DNA from: an uncultured Chlorobiaceae bacterium | GTDB taxonomy: Bacteria; Bacteroidota; Chlorobiia; Chlorobiales; Chlorobiaceae | DNA: 49,253 bases | Direction of reading: 5' to 3' | NCBI GenBank assembly: GCA_903920215.1 | Contig: CAIXLG010000040.1 | Span: 1-49,253 of the forward strand | Shown: positions 35,483-43,952 of the stretch, one piece after another | Layout of the letters: every line of letters begins with the position of its first letter | Position numbering within the stretch: the first letter of the stretch is position 1 | Program-made: the position numbers and the translations under genes | The notes under the pieces: model-generated | The model's database searches: none | The model's input: only the letters and a program-made list of their open reading frames with translations | Told to the model about the DNA's origin: nothing

Positions 35483-35613
35483 GGCAGTTGGCAGTTGGCA
35501 GTCGGCAGTTGGCAGTGGGCAGTCGGCAGTTGGCAGTGGGCAGTCGGCAGTGGGCAGTGGGCAGTCGGCAGTTGGCAGTGGGCAGTCGGCAGTTGGCAGT
35601 GGGCAGTCGGCAG
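35483..35613. repeat. Heptamer tandem repeat (GGCAGTN), 18 copies plus a partial
   Basis: Eighteen consecutive units GGCAGT followed by T, G or C occupy 35483-35608, with a partial GGCAG after them. From the third unit on, the last base follows mostly a T-G-C order, so there is a higher-order 21-bp period. All frames stay open, which creates apparent ORFs that are not genes. A single GGCAGTT also occurs at 34841-34847, upstream of the HTH gene. No spacers, so it is not a CRISPR array. Confidence 0.9.
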
Positions 35614-35689
35614 GAAGACAGATTCCTCGCGGGAACTCGGAATGACACAGTTGAGAAAAAGAGTGCTGAGACGTGAGGGATGAGTTGGG

Positions 35690-36355
35690 TTAGAGGCCGG
35701 TCAGGAAGTGGCGGGTTTTGGGGGGGAGGGATTGGAGGTATGATTTGATGTAGTCGATGTGGACTGTGGAGGGAGGGTCGGTTGCGGGGCGCCATGTTGA
35801 TACCCGGACCATGAGGTTGTTGGGAATGTCGCCGATGAGGATTCGAGGGACTTCCTTGAATCGCTGTGTCATGGGGATGTTGTCCTGTAGGGCTGAGTCA
35901 TGGATTCCTCCGGTTACTCTCCAGTAGATTACCTGTTCGATCATATCTCCGTAGCGACCTTCGAAGGTAACGACATCGAGATTTTGGCCGCCCACCATCA
36001 ATGTAATGTTTTTGGGGGTTGAGACGGTAAAGCCTTGGGAATTATAGCAGACTTCCTGTGGGTGCCCTGCCTGGTGGAAACCGTCGTAGCTCCAGGTCAT
36101 GACTATTGAGGCTGCTTTGCCATCGGCACGTTTATAGATTTGAGTAACGACCAGATCGTATGGGTTGTTCTGTGTACTGGGAACTACGGATGAACCGGAG
36201 ATAGCCTGCCAGCCTTGGGGATGCTGCTTTATGATGCTTTGCAGGTCTGGTTTTGGGCCCTTGACCGGGTGCTGCCTTATCTCCACAAATATCTCTGAGG
36301 AAATGAGGATAAGGCAAAACGCTAGAGCAAGAAGAGAGTATTTAGTCAGCCGCAT
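35690..36355 (-). CDS. epsI: EpsI family exosortase-associated protein
   Basis: The 221-residue protein has an N-terminal membrane anchor ([19 protein letters not shown]). The EpsI / DUF3485 pattern follows, with [15 protein letters not shown] (about 95-109; conserved Cys) and a later YWRVTGG. EpsI is frequently encoded with, or fused to, exosortases; its precise function is unknown. It overlaps the exosortase gene by 14 bp and ends the operon close to the heptamer tract. The location supports a role at the membrane in exopolysaccharide or protein sorting. Confidence 0.82.
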   Translation of the reverse strand: MRLTKYSLLALAFCLILISSEIFVEIRQHPVKGPKPDLQSIIKQHPQGWQAISGSSVVPSTQNNPYDLVVTQIYKRADGKAASIVMTWSYDGFHQAGHPQEVCYNSQGFTVSTPKNITLMVGGQNLDVVTFEGRYGDMIEQVIYWRVTGGIHDSALQDNIPMTQRFKEVPRILIGDIPNNLMVRVSTWRPATDPPSTVHIDYIKSYLQSLPPKTRHFLTGL

Positions 36356-37205
36356 GTGCGCTCCCCTTCTCAGGCTTTACAAGCGAGGATGCAAAAAGCA
36401 GCCCCCTGTCAATGAGTGTGAGAAGCAGGAGTGCCAGAATAAAAGCCACAACACCAATGGTCTCATGGAAAATGCTCTGGGCAAACCAGTCTCCAACGTA
36501 CCAGGTGGCAAGTACCACAAGCATCACCCTCATAAAATTGGTAAGCACTGCAACTGGAATGATACTGACCACCATCACGGCAATATGCCAGGGTTTGCGA
36601 TTAACCCCCTCACTGAGGTAGAGAATGGAAAGTGCCGTCAATGAAAAAATGGAGTTCATCCCTGAACAGTCTTTGGTCACAGTGGCACTGTATTGGCCAA
36701 AATAGAGAGTGACACCATTTGCGACAACAGGAAAAATTGTTGCGCTGAGCACTTTGGCTGAAAGCGCAGCTAACGCAACTGCAAGTTCAGACGACAGGAG
36801 CGAAGGCCCGATTGAGCCAAGGATCACTATCACAATTCCGGCAAATGCAATGAAGAGTGCTGAACGAAGATAAGCGGAAGGGGCAAAAGCAGCAACGAAT
36901 CCTGCTGCAATAAAAAAAAGTCCTAAAACTTCAACAACCAGTGAGGGGGCCACTCCACCAGCTACAGAGAAACAAGATCCAAGGACAAAAAGGAGAGATC
37001 CCAACATTGGATGACCCAATGCGCTACTGCGAAAGGTTTCGAAAATGCTTTTGCGCTCCATCCATAACACTGCCAAAAGTGTCGGGTACAACAAGAGCAG
37101 ATCGTTTTCAATCGACAACGAGAGAGTGTACTCTACTGCAGAATGCACCAGAACAGCAACAAAAAGCAGCCAGGGAAACCATGACACCTGCACTTTGATG
37201 CTCAT
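36342..37205 (-). CDS. Exosortase
   Basis: The protein has 287 residues from ATG 37203-37205 (MSIKVQVSWF); the upstream extension is Cys/Phe-rich and belongs to the shadow of the epsD-like gene. About eight membrane segments are predicted. The catalytic Cys-Arg-His triad is intact: C180 (TKDCSGMNS), R226 (NFMRVMLVV) and H247 (FHETIGVV). Exosortases cleave and process proteins with a PEP-CTERM signal. The start overlaps the epsD-like stop (ATGA). The neighbouring substrate gene is broken (38578-39355), so a substrate elsewhere is needed for function. Subtype (XrtA, B, C or other) was not determined. Confidence 0.88.
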   Translation of the reverse strand: MSIKVQVSWFPWLLFVAVLVHSAVEYTLSLSIENDLLLLYPTLLAVLWMERKSIFETFRSSALGHPMLGSLLFVLGSCFSVAGGVAPSLVVEVLGLFFIAAGFVAAFAPSAYLRSALFIAFAGIVIVILGSIGPSLLSSELAVALAALSAKVLSATIFPVVANGVTLYFGQYSATVTKDCSGMNSIFSLTALSILYLSEGVNRKPWHIAVMVVSIIPVAVLTNFMRVMLVVLATWYVGDWFAQSIFHETIGVVAFILALLLLTLIDRGLLFASSLVKPEKGSAHAAD

Positions 37206-38581
37206 AAACCGATAAGGCGCTTTGTCGCAATTACAACAGCAACAAGACAAAAAGAAAAGAAAAGGATAGGCAGAAAACGCATATTCTGCGTCAACCTCAT
37301 AAAGAGATTGAGAGAAAAGATGTAAGTGAAAACAACACCAAGTAAAAGACCGGAAAGTACCGATACACCAACAATCCATTCCGGAGTTTTTCCCCATATA
37401 AGCATCATCTGATATCCAAGAGTGAAAAGTGCTCCAGCAGCAACAAAGAAAAGAAAATACCGTATATAAACAGGTGGTTTATATACCGGATACAATATTT
37501 CATCATCATCTTCACTATGGCCTTCAGGTGCAACAGAGTTAGCCTTCTTCGATTTATGCGACATAAGAGGCTGCCAGAACTTGCCAAGAAAGAGCCGCAT
37601 CCAGAATGTCAGCAACAACACTGAAAACGTGTACGCTGCTCCCAGGGCTACAGCAAGCTCAATCGTGAGTGATTCGTTTTCGGCAACCATTCCGGAATCA
37701 ACTGTCGGCAGTGGAACCAATTGCCCTGACCCCTTTTTGGCAGCTGCGCCAGGAGCATACGCACCGAAATAGGTGATTTTGGATGCGTCAACAACATTCT
37801 TCATTTTTTTGCCGAATTCCTGATTACGGAGTTGTGCTGTTGTTATATTTCGAGCGGTCTGCAGAGCTGAACCACCCACAAGAGGAATAGGAAGAGCACT
37901 CTTCAGCATCAACACCATGGCAAACTTATCCTCAACACGCATAACAATCGGCACATTAGGCTTGGCATTGCTCATAATACGAGCAATAGCCGGCTGCATC
38001 TGATCGGTTGACTGCGTTTGCGTAACCTGCTGAAACTGAAGCTTTTTAGCTTTGATCGAATCCACCAGATGCGAAAGCGAGGCACCATTGCCCGCAGCAA
38101 CATTAAGCGACTGAAGAAACGGGACATCGACAACAGGCATCAAAACCTGCTCATAGACAAGCAGCTTACGCTCACCGAAAATAAGGGGATTTTGTTTAAC
38201 AACACCTTGGAGCGCTTCATCAGAAAGAGGCTTAATTGAAGCAAGCATACCTTTTTCAGCCATTCCAGCAAGAACCTGACGACGTGCTTCGTGCATTGTA
38301 AGCACAAACTCAGGTGAACGATCCAGATTCTCAGCCGCAGCCTTCTGGGCAAGCAGCTCACTCCGAACCAAACCAGCTAAAATAGCCCGTTGCTGATTGC
38401 TCCTAATCTCCTCACTGACACCGGCAGTAGCAGTGCGCTCATAAAGAGCTGTTACTTCACGCTGGGTAATTTCAATACCATTCACAGTAGCTGCAACACG
38501 TCCAGCATCTTTCTTCTCAGTCTCAGGGGAACACCCTGCAATAGTAAAGACTAAAAGAAAAAGGTAAAAAAAAGAGTTCAC
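37202..38581 (-). CDS. EpsD-like peptidyl-prolyl isomerase lipoprotein with C-terminal membrane domain
   Basis: The 459-residue protein starts at GTG 38579-38581. Lipobox IAGC is near residue 17. The next ~290 residues resemble the SurA/EpsD-type foldase core (VAATVNGIEITQREVTALYERT, VRSELLAQKAAAENLDRSPEF). Residues of about 300-459 contain four membrane segments (LTIELAVALGAAYTFSVLL, YIRYFLFFVAAGALFTLGY, WIVGVSVLSGLLLGVVFTY, LPILFFSFCLVAVVIATKRL), which is not usual for EpsD lipoproteins. It overlaps the exosortase start (ATGA) and is itself overlapped by the PEP-CTERM pseudogene stop. The PPIase activity is inferred from family; the full canonical PpiC catalytic domain is not evident. Confidence 0.7.
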   Translation of the reverse strand: MNSFFYLFLLVFTIAGCSPETEKKDAGRVAATVNGIEITQREVTALYERTATAGVSEEIRSNQQRAILAGLVRSELLAQKAAAENLDRSPEFVLTMHEARRQVLAGMAEKGMLASIKPLSDEALQGVVKQNPLIFGERKLLVYEQVLMPVVDVPFLQSLNVAAGNGASLSHLVDSIKAKKLQFQQVTQTQSTDQMQPAIARIMSNAKPNVPIVMRVEDKFAMVLMLKSALPIPLVGGSALQTARNITTAQLRNQEFGKKMKNVVDASKITYFGAYAPGAAAKKGSGQLVPLPTVDSGMVAENESLTIELAVALGAAYTFSVLLLTFWMRLFLGKFWQPLMSHKSKKANSVAPEGHSEDDDEILYPVYKPPVYIRYFLFFVAAGALFTLGYQMMLIWGKTPEWIVGVSVLSGLLLGVVFTYIFSLNLFMRLTQNMRFLPILFFSFCLVAVVIATKRLIGL

Positions 38582-39355
38582 GCAATAAATCCTGATATTT
38601 CTTGAGACTTCTGTAAACTAAACACTACAAAAAGACCACCAATACCCATAAGAATAAAAGTTGCAGGTTATAGAACCGGTGAGAAACCTGTGGATGGCGA
38701 TGAAGATAATTGCAGAGCGTTGATAAGTCCTCTAACACTAGACCCAGCTATACCGGATGGCGCATAAATCAACCATAAGACTCCCTGGCTATCGGTTTTA
38801 ACCGTCAAGCTTACAAGTTATTACCTTTTATAAAACTTGAACTACCAGTAGAACTTGAAGCAGTTACTGAAGAATAAGTCGTTGAGCCTATAATATTAGA
38901 TATTTTCAGCCTATCGTAAACTACATTCGCCTCGCCCTGAGTATAATATATACAGATAGCATTCAGTATTTGCTGTCAGCCCTGAAAGCTTCATTGATAG
39001 ACTGGAGGTAGAAGATATATATCCTCCCGCGAAGTCTCCATAAGCACCTTCCAAAAATGCGTTTTGAGCATCACCAATACCGGAAGAACTCGCCGCACTG
39101 TAACCAATTTTCACTGTTGACACAACGTTTGATGCATCGCGAAGATAAGCTGACTATACTGAGTGTGAAGTTTTTGTACCAGAGTACCCACCTGACGTAT
39201 TCTACTCACCGCCATTATTCAAGAAATCAAGAGGGCTATGATAGGTGTAATTTATACATGCAAATTGCAAATTAATCAACTCAGCCATTGCCTTAACTGA
39301 CCAAAAAAGCATCACCACGGCATATACCAGAAGGGAAAAAAACTAATCTTTTCAT
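38578..39355 (-). pseudogene. Decayed PEP-CTERM protein gene
   Basis: A good start (GGGAGGG ribosome site, ATG 39353-39355) is followed by a frame that breaks repeatedly. Readable pieces on the minus strand are KAMAELINLQFACINYTYHS, DASNVVSTVKIGYSAASSSG, GIGDAQNAFLEGAYGDFAGG, LTVKTDSQGVLWLIYAPSGI, and the end PATFILMGIGGLFVVFSLQ. In the last piece the expected V-P-E-P is GTT-CTA-TAA-CCT (V-L-stop-P), with the stop at 38668-38670. The TGA overlaps the next gene's GTG start (GTGA), so the ancestral coupling is still visible. Internal stops at several places and at least two frameshifts make a functional product unlikely. It was evidently an exosortase substrate, secreted, with a beta-rich mature region. 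Confidence 0.8.
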
Positions 39356-39608
39356 TTTATCCCTCCCCATTTCGTTATCTACTTGAATTCATTCTTTCAA
39401 GTTACGAATTTTTTTTTAACCTACACACCACAACCAAGTCCATTCATTGTGCATATTATTTTTTCCCCCACGCCCAATCCAGCACAAAATACGTTCATCG
39501 TTACACATACAACTCTGAATAACCATCAGATCCCGCGAATAGTTTCACAATGACGATCGTTTGCATGATAAAAAAAAGAATGTTGTAGTCGCAAGCTGGA
39601 AGAGTTTC

Positions 39609-39890
39609 TCAGAATGACGAGCGTACAGCCCGAGCGCTTTGGAAAATCGGCTCAAAGACAGGCGAGACAAAATTTGAACCGGCTGAGGATAAATGACCGG
39701 AATCAATGTAAAAAAGCTGATTTTCCTCGAAAACACGATACCTCCCGTTATCAATGAGCATGGAATCAGGATAGACAATCCTGACTCTGGGGTTCACTGC
39801 AAGTTTTTTAAAAACCGCAAGAGATCCATCGTTATACTTGAGATATTCGACTCTTGTTGGTAATAAATCTTGTAATCGAAAATCAAGACA
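39609..39890 (-). pseudogene. SGNH-domain acyltransferase, C-terminal fragment
   Basis: The minus-strand frame gives PRVRIVYPDSMLIDNG, YRVFEENQLFYIDSGHLSSAGSN and FVSPVFEPIF, the C-terminal catalytic Asp/Gly-His-Leu-Ser-x-x-Gly block of acyltransferase-3/SGNH fusion proteins that O-acetylate polysaccharides. There is no N-terminal part: the preceding gene ends at 39883 and this frame just emerges from it. It is an inactive relic, consistent with local decay of this segment along with the PEP-CTERM pseudogene. The ancestor was probably a polysaccharide acetyltransferase of the adjacent locus. Confidence 0.7.
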
Positions 39891-41106
39891 CGTTAACGAG
39901 TACCTTTACAAGATCAATTATTTTATTCAGTTTTGCCTCCTGCTCCTTCAGTGAGTCGAAGCGAAGAAACAAAACACCTATGGCATGAATGGCACGATCA
40001 AAAGCATGGACTGAATCACCAATCTTAACGTTTAAGATGGTTTGGTAAACGTTACCTTTTATTTCATCGGCCAAGATAAGATCCTGTAAAATACCTGACT
40101 TTTGAGAATGAATCATATACGTTGCAACACACCTTGCATCTTTAAGGTACCGTACATTTACATCCTCTCCAAGAGATGCATCGACCAAGGCTGCAATAAG
40201 ATCCACTCCTGTTGCTTGTTGAAGTAGTTCAGGAATATAATTCCCTCCATTACGGACCGCGAGTTCAATGATGTAGAGATTTCCGGACTTGTCATACATC
40301 AATTCCAGGTTTAAACCTCCCAGTCGAATACCTAAGGCATCTACCAGTGACTGGATAGTTCTTTTTACAGTCATCTGCTGTTCCAAATTTAGAGCAACCG
40401 GATAACTGGTACCTGTAGGGAGAAACGGATATTCAGATGAAGCCCGATGACTATTCATAAGCCCCCAAAATACTACTTGACCATCAAGAACAAATGCATC
40501 ACCTGCAATCATATAGGGATGACTCATCTGAATGTACTCTTCGACAATCACCTGCTTAGCAGATGATGCGCTCATGGCAAGATCAAAAGCTGATGACAAC
40601 TCAGCCCATTCCATAACCCTGGAAACACCTGTGCTTCCTGCTGAATCTACGGGCTTAACCATCACAGGAAGCTGAAATTGATTGCACTGAAGCAATACAT
40701 TCTCAACCGATGAGAAAGTAGAAGCCTTTGGAGAGTTAAAGCCATGTGATGATAAAAACGCACGAAAAAGATCTTTTCGCCCCATGGCAAGCACAGAATC
40801 GTAAGGATTTGATGGCAACCCAAGCGCTTGACCAACAAAGGCTGACGTAGCTGCCATCACATCAGAACCAAACGATACTATCCCATCTACCGCATGATTG
40901 CGAGCAACCTCCAAAACACCGCCAAGATCAGTAGTACTCACCTGAACAAATAGAGTGGCAAGATTTCGGCAGGGATTATCAGTGTCACGGTCGCAAAGCA
41001 GCACATTATAGCCTTTGGTGATCGCATAACGAACTAAAGGAATCGACTTTTCTGAACCACCAAGCACCAAGAGTTTTTTCACAACCGAGCTATTACAATT
41101 TACCAT
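39883..41106 (-). CDS. ATP-grasp enzyme of polysaccharide locus
   Basis: The protein has 407 residues from ATG 41104-41106 (MVNCNSSVVKKLLVLGG); the extended frame upstream belongs to the shadow of the FemAB-like gene. The N-terminal pre-ATP-grasp domain (KLLVLGGSEKSIPLVRYA, VDGIVSFGSDVMA) is followed by the ATP-grasp core (LPVMVKPVDSAGSTGVSRV, VIVEEYIQMSHPYMIAGDAF, LGGLNLELMYDKSGNLYIIELAVRNGG). Family members join an amino acid or carboxylate to a partner with ATP. The substrate is unknown. It overlaps the FemAB-like gene by 14 bp, so the two are coupled. Confidence 0.8.
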   Translation of the reverse strand: MVNCNSSVVKKLLVLGGSEKSIPLVRYAITKGYNVLLCDRDTDNPCRNLATLFVQVSTTDLGGVLEVARNHAVDGIVSFGSDVMAATSAFVGQALGLPSNPYDSVLAMGRKDLFRAFLSSHGFNSPKASTFSSVENVLLQCNQFQLPVMVKPVDSAGSTGVSRVMEWAELSSAFDLAMSASSAKQVIVEEYIQMSHPYMIAGDAFVLDGQVVFWGLMNSHRASSEYPFLPTGTSYPVALNLEQQMTVKRTIQSLVDALGIRLGGLNLELMYDKSGNLYIIELAVRNGGNYIPELLQQATGVDLIAALVDASLGEDVNVRYLKDARCVATYMIHSQKSGILQDLILADEIKGNVYQTILNVKIGDSVHAFDRAIHAIGVLFLRFDSLKEQEAKLNKIIDLVKVLVNVS

Positions 41107-42157
41107 GCTGGGCGCGATAGGGAGGGAAAAAGCCATTGGATTCAACTGATTCAATATGCGCCTGTGTGCACCAATTTGCACATTCTTGCCTAAACGCCTT
41201 TTCATTGTGCACTACCGAAACCGTTCGAAACGTCAATATTTCTCCTCCAAACCGCAGCTTAAATTCAAAAAGAGAGTCACGACCGCTACCAAGACCACCT
41301 CCAAGATGAAAGTATTTTATCTTATGCTCTTGGGCCCATTTTCGCATATTTAACAATACCAGCTTCATCGGGGCTTGTTTGGTATACTCCCCTTTTGTTC
41401 CGCTAAGATGGTACTGAAGAATCCCTGATACACTTGTAAACAACCCAGCACACATTACTTCACCAGCAGAATCAAGAAGTGCTCCACAGTGAACGTACTC
41501 TGAAAGCTTGTGACGAAAACCAGCAAGATATTCGTCTGAGTAACAATAGCCTTTTTCGGCGCCTATTCTCTCCATCGTGCTGCGATAAATCAAAGGGAAT
41601 GCATTCCATGCCTCATCGGAATCAAGAATAAACGTGCACCCTTTGTCAATAAGTTTGCATATATCAAGCCGGTGTCCTTTAGCCACACGACCAAGCCACT
41701 CCTCATTTTCGCCGTCCAATGGCATGGTTACCGTATTCCCGCGTACCGTTTGTGTCCAACTGCCAGTAGTCACCATAGATATACACCCAAGCTCTGAGTG
41801 CAAAAGAGGGTGCAGACGCATAAATGTTGTTATAAAACCTTGTTGCAGAGCCGCAGTCTGAAAAGCGACAAGCGCCTCAATCATGAATTCAATTGGCGCA
41901 TCTTGCGTGAAAACTGGTGAAGAGTATCCATAAGGAGTAACTGCATCGAAACCCATAGCACCAGGAGTAGGGCGCACAAGAAGAGGCAGAAGCATGGTAT
42001 ACTGTGCATTATCATAACGGAAGGCCAGAGGCTCAGCTTTTATCCAGTCGGACTCAAGCGATGCATAAGCAGGAAGATGATAAATGTCATGTTCGCAAAG
42101 TTCAAGAGCCTGCATCCATAAAGAGTCATCAGTCTGTAAAAATCGTGACAAGCTCAT
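41093..42157 (-). CDS. FemAB/GNAT-type acyltransferase
   Basis: The 354-residue protein has a FemAB-like double-GNAT architecture: RVAKGHRLDICKLIDKGC in the first half, then FPLIYRSTMERIGAEKGYCYSD (about 198) and LLDSAGEVMCAGLFTSVSGILQYHLSGTKGEY. These resemble acetyltransferase family 6 and FemAB-related proteins found in exosortase/exopolysaccharide loci. Such proteins transfer amino acids or acyl groups to cell-wall or surface polymers. It is coupled to both neighbours, overlapping the aminotransferase by 4 bp and the ATP-grasp gene by 14 bp. Confidence 0.78.
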   Translation of the reverse strand: MSLSRFLQTDDSLWMQALELCEHDIYHLPAYASLESDWIKAEPLAFRYDNAQYTMLLPLLVRPTPGAMGFDAVTPYGYSSPVFTQDAPIEFMIEALVAFQTAALQQGFITTFMRLHPLLHSELGCISMVTTGSWTQTVRGNTVTMPLDGENEEWLGRVAKGHRLDICKLIDKGCTFILDSDEAWNAFPLIYRSTMERIGAEKGYCYSDEYLAGFRHKLSEYVHCGALLDSAGEVMCAGLFTSVSGILQYHLSGTKGEYTKQAPMKLVLLNMRKWAQEHKIKYFHLGGGLGSGRDSLFEFKLRFGGEILTFRTVSVVHNEKAFRQECANWCTQAHIESVESNGFFPPYRAQHGKL

Positions 42158-43218
42158 TGTTCAGTTTCTAAAGCTTCAGCAATAGCGCCAATCCGACATG
42201 CAACTTTGCGCATATCGTCTGGCGAATATCGAGCATCAACATGCACTGCAAGTGTTTCATTTGAAAAATCAAGATCTTCCTTACGATACCATACTGCATT
42301 AGCATCTCTTATGGGCCATAACACGGCCGTGTAAATATTCTCTTCATTTAACCGAGCTCGAAGTGTATCTCGCAACATCATATTGCCCAGACGAATAATT
42401 GCCATTGCTGGAACATCAAGAATTTCCGGACCAAGTACTTCCACCTTATCAAACGTTGCCATGGCAATACGGAAAGAACTGTAATTATTAACCCTTGCAA
42501 GACGAAAGGTTTCATACGGGAAACGGTCAAGCATAACTTTTGACCAAGTCGATATCCCAGAAGGAGTACCTTCCGACAACAACTCTTCACTTGCTATTTC
42601 CTGCTGGCGATAGAAAGATTTATCAGCTACAAAACCCTGCAGGTAGGCCCGCTTCGCAACCATAGCTGCAAGACGATTAAGCACCGCAGCCTCATGCCTT
42701 GGATGAATGGCAGGAGCCTCTGGTAACGCATATCCTTTAGGCGACCACAACACGCCTCCATCGGGGACGGGAAAGGTCTTTCTAAGAGAAGCAAATACAA
42801 AATCCGCGTTTGATTTCAAACCACCATGAGGGTAATGGGAGTGATCCTCAATAACATCTCCTCCAAACTTAAGATCAAGCGGGTTTAAACCCCAACCAAA
42901 ATATGATAACCGCAGGAGCACGTCACCCACCAGCGCCTCTGGAACAACATCTTCACCTAAAGGCCCACAAGGATATCTTTTAATGATCACAGGATTTCCC
43001 TGGAGACTTTGGACAACATCCTCACAATAATAAGAGGGAATCCAGAGTCTCTTCCATCCACGCATTCCGTAGCCGAGGCGAAGGAGTTCTAACAGAGCAA
43101 TGCGACCGGAGCCTACAAAGCTGGCCTTGACATCGAAAACTGATGAATTATCATTCCATGATAGATCAGGCAAATGAAAGTTGGAACCATGCTCCCAATG
43201 CATAAAATCAAATGACAT
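42154..43218 (-). CDS. DegT/DnrJ/EryC1-like PLP aminotransferase
   Basis: The 354-residue protein has a type I aminotransferase-like fold with glycine-rich entry (VGSGRIALLELLRLG, 35-49), WIPSYYCEDVV, a PLP-binding Asp in VIEDHSHYP (D125), and the Schiff-base Lys in ASLRKTFPVPDGG (K147). These match the sugar- or small-molecule-modifying DegT group but in a diverged form; the length is slightly shorter than the usual ~380. The substrate could be a keto sugar of the surface polysaccharide, which is inference. It is the first of a coupled three-gene set with FemAB-like and ATP-grasp genes. Confidence 0.78.
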   Translation of the reverse strand: MSFDFMHWEHGSNFHLPDLSWNDNSSVFDVKASFVGSGRIALLELLRLGYGMRGWKRLWIPSYYCEDVVQSLQGNPVIIKRYPCGPLGEDVVPEALVGDVLLRLSYFGWGLNPLDLKFGGDVIEDHSHYPHGGLKSNADFVFASLRKTFPVPDGGVLWSPKGYALPEAPAIHPRHEAAVLNRLAAMVAKRAYLQGFVADKSFYRQQEIASEELLSEGTPSGISTWSKVMLDRFPYETFRLARVNNYSSFRIAMATFDKVEVLGPEILDVPAMAIIRLGNMMLRDTLRARLNEENIYTAVLWPIRDANAVWYRKEDLDFSNETLAVHVDARYSPDDMRKVACRIGAIAEALETEQ

Positions 43219-43265
43219 TTATAGTGACTCCGAAAACAGGCTTCTAATCATGACACATCGATAGA

Positions 43266-43895
43266 TTATTGCGGGGGATATGGTTTACGCTCTTCGTTAA
43301 GCGAAGTTAAAGTGAAGTTTTCTCCCCTGACGCCTACATCGAAAGGGAATGCCAAACGAAACAGCGTCTTGAAAAGAATAATCAGGTCAAGGGATAAGCT
43401 TATATTTTCTACGTACTTTACATCAAAAGCAAACTTTTCCTCCCAAGAGAGAAAGTTTCGTCCATTTACTTGTGCCAGTCCACTCATACCCGGACGAATC
43501 TGGTGGCGAACTCTCTCCTGTGGAGTAAAATAGGGAAGATAAACGACAGGCATAGGACGAGGACCAATAAAACTCATCTCCCCCCTGATAAGATTCACCA
43601 ATTGCGGTAGTTCATCAATGCTGAATTTCCTGAATAAACGGCCTGTTCTAAGCATACGTTCAGAGTCAGTAAGTTTTCTGCCATCACGAAAGCGCTCAGA
43701 GGTCATAGTCCTTAATTTAAGCAAGGTAAAAGGGTTCTCATGAAAGCCAATTCTATCCTGCTTTAAAAAGGGAGTATCTGATGGATCTTCAAACCAGATA
43801 AGCAATGCAGAAAAAAGAATAATTGGCCCAGAAAAAATGATGGCAAAAAAAGAACATAATAAGTCTATTGAACGCTTGACATCTATATATTTCAT
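43266..43895 (-). CDS. Initiating sugar transferase (undecaprenyl-phosphate)
   Basis: The protein has 209 residues from ATG 43893-43895 (a GTG 9 bases earlier is possible). The N-terminal membrane helix (SIDLLCSFFAIIFSGPIIL) is followed by the family motifs FTLLKLRTMT, FSIDELPQLVNLIRGEMSFI, GPRPMP and RPGMSGLAQVNGRN. It transfers a sugar-1-phosphate to undecaprenyl phosphate, starting an exopolysaccharide or O-antigen repeat. It is well conserved, unlike the AT-rich genes on its right (coordinates above 43950). It lies 48 bp from the aminotransferase gene and is very likely cotranscribed. Confidence 0.9.
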   Translation of the reverse strand: MKYIDVKRSIDLLCSFFAIIFSGPIILFSALLIWFEDPSDTPFLKQDRIGFHENPFTLLKLRTMTSERFRDGRKLTDSERMLRTGRLFRKFSIDELPQLVNLIRGEMSFIGPRPMPVVYLPYFTPQERVRHQIRPGMSGLAQVNGRNFLSWEEKFAFDVKYVENISLSLDLIILFKTLFRLAFPFDVGVRGENFTLTSLNEERKPYPPQ

Positions 43896-43952
43896 ATCTA
43901 TCACAAAGCTAGAGGGATGTACCTTGTCTCTTTAAGTAAAATGATAACCTAT

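Noticed and set aside
35483-35613. CRISPR array
   Set aside because: The repeats are contiguous 7-bp units with no spacers, and no cas genes are nearby.
35403-35795. Apparent ORFs of 60 to 109 residues with repeated AVGSRQ/AVGSWQ or RLPTANC units, on both strands
   Set aside because: They are created by the heptamer tract, which keeps every frame open. They lack ribosome sites and any non-repeat homology.
37206-37397. 64-residue N-terminal extension of the exosortase
   Set aside because: The extension is out-of-frame translation of the epsD-like gene; the ATG at 37203-37205 overlaps that gene's stop in the usual ATGA manner.
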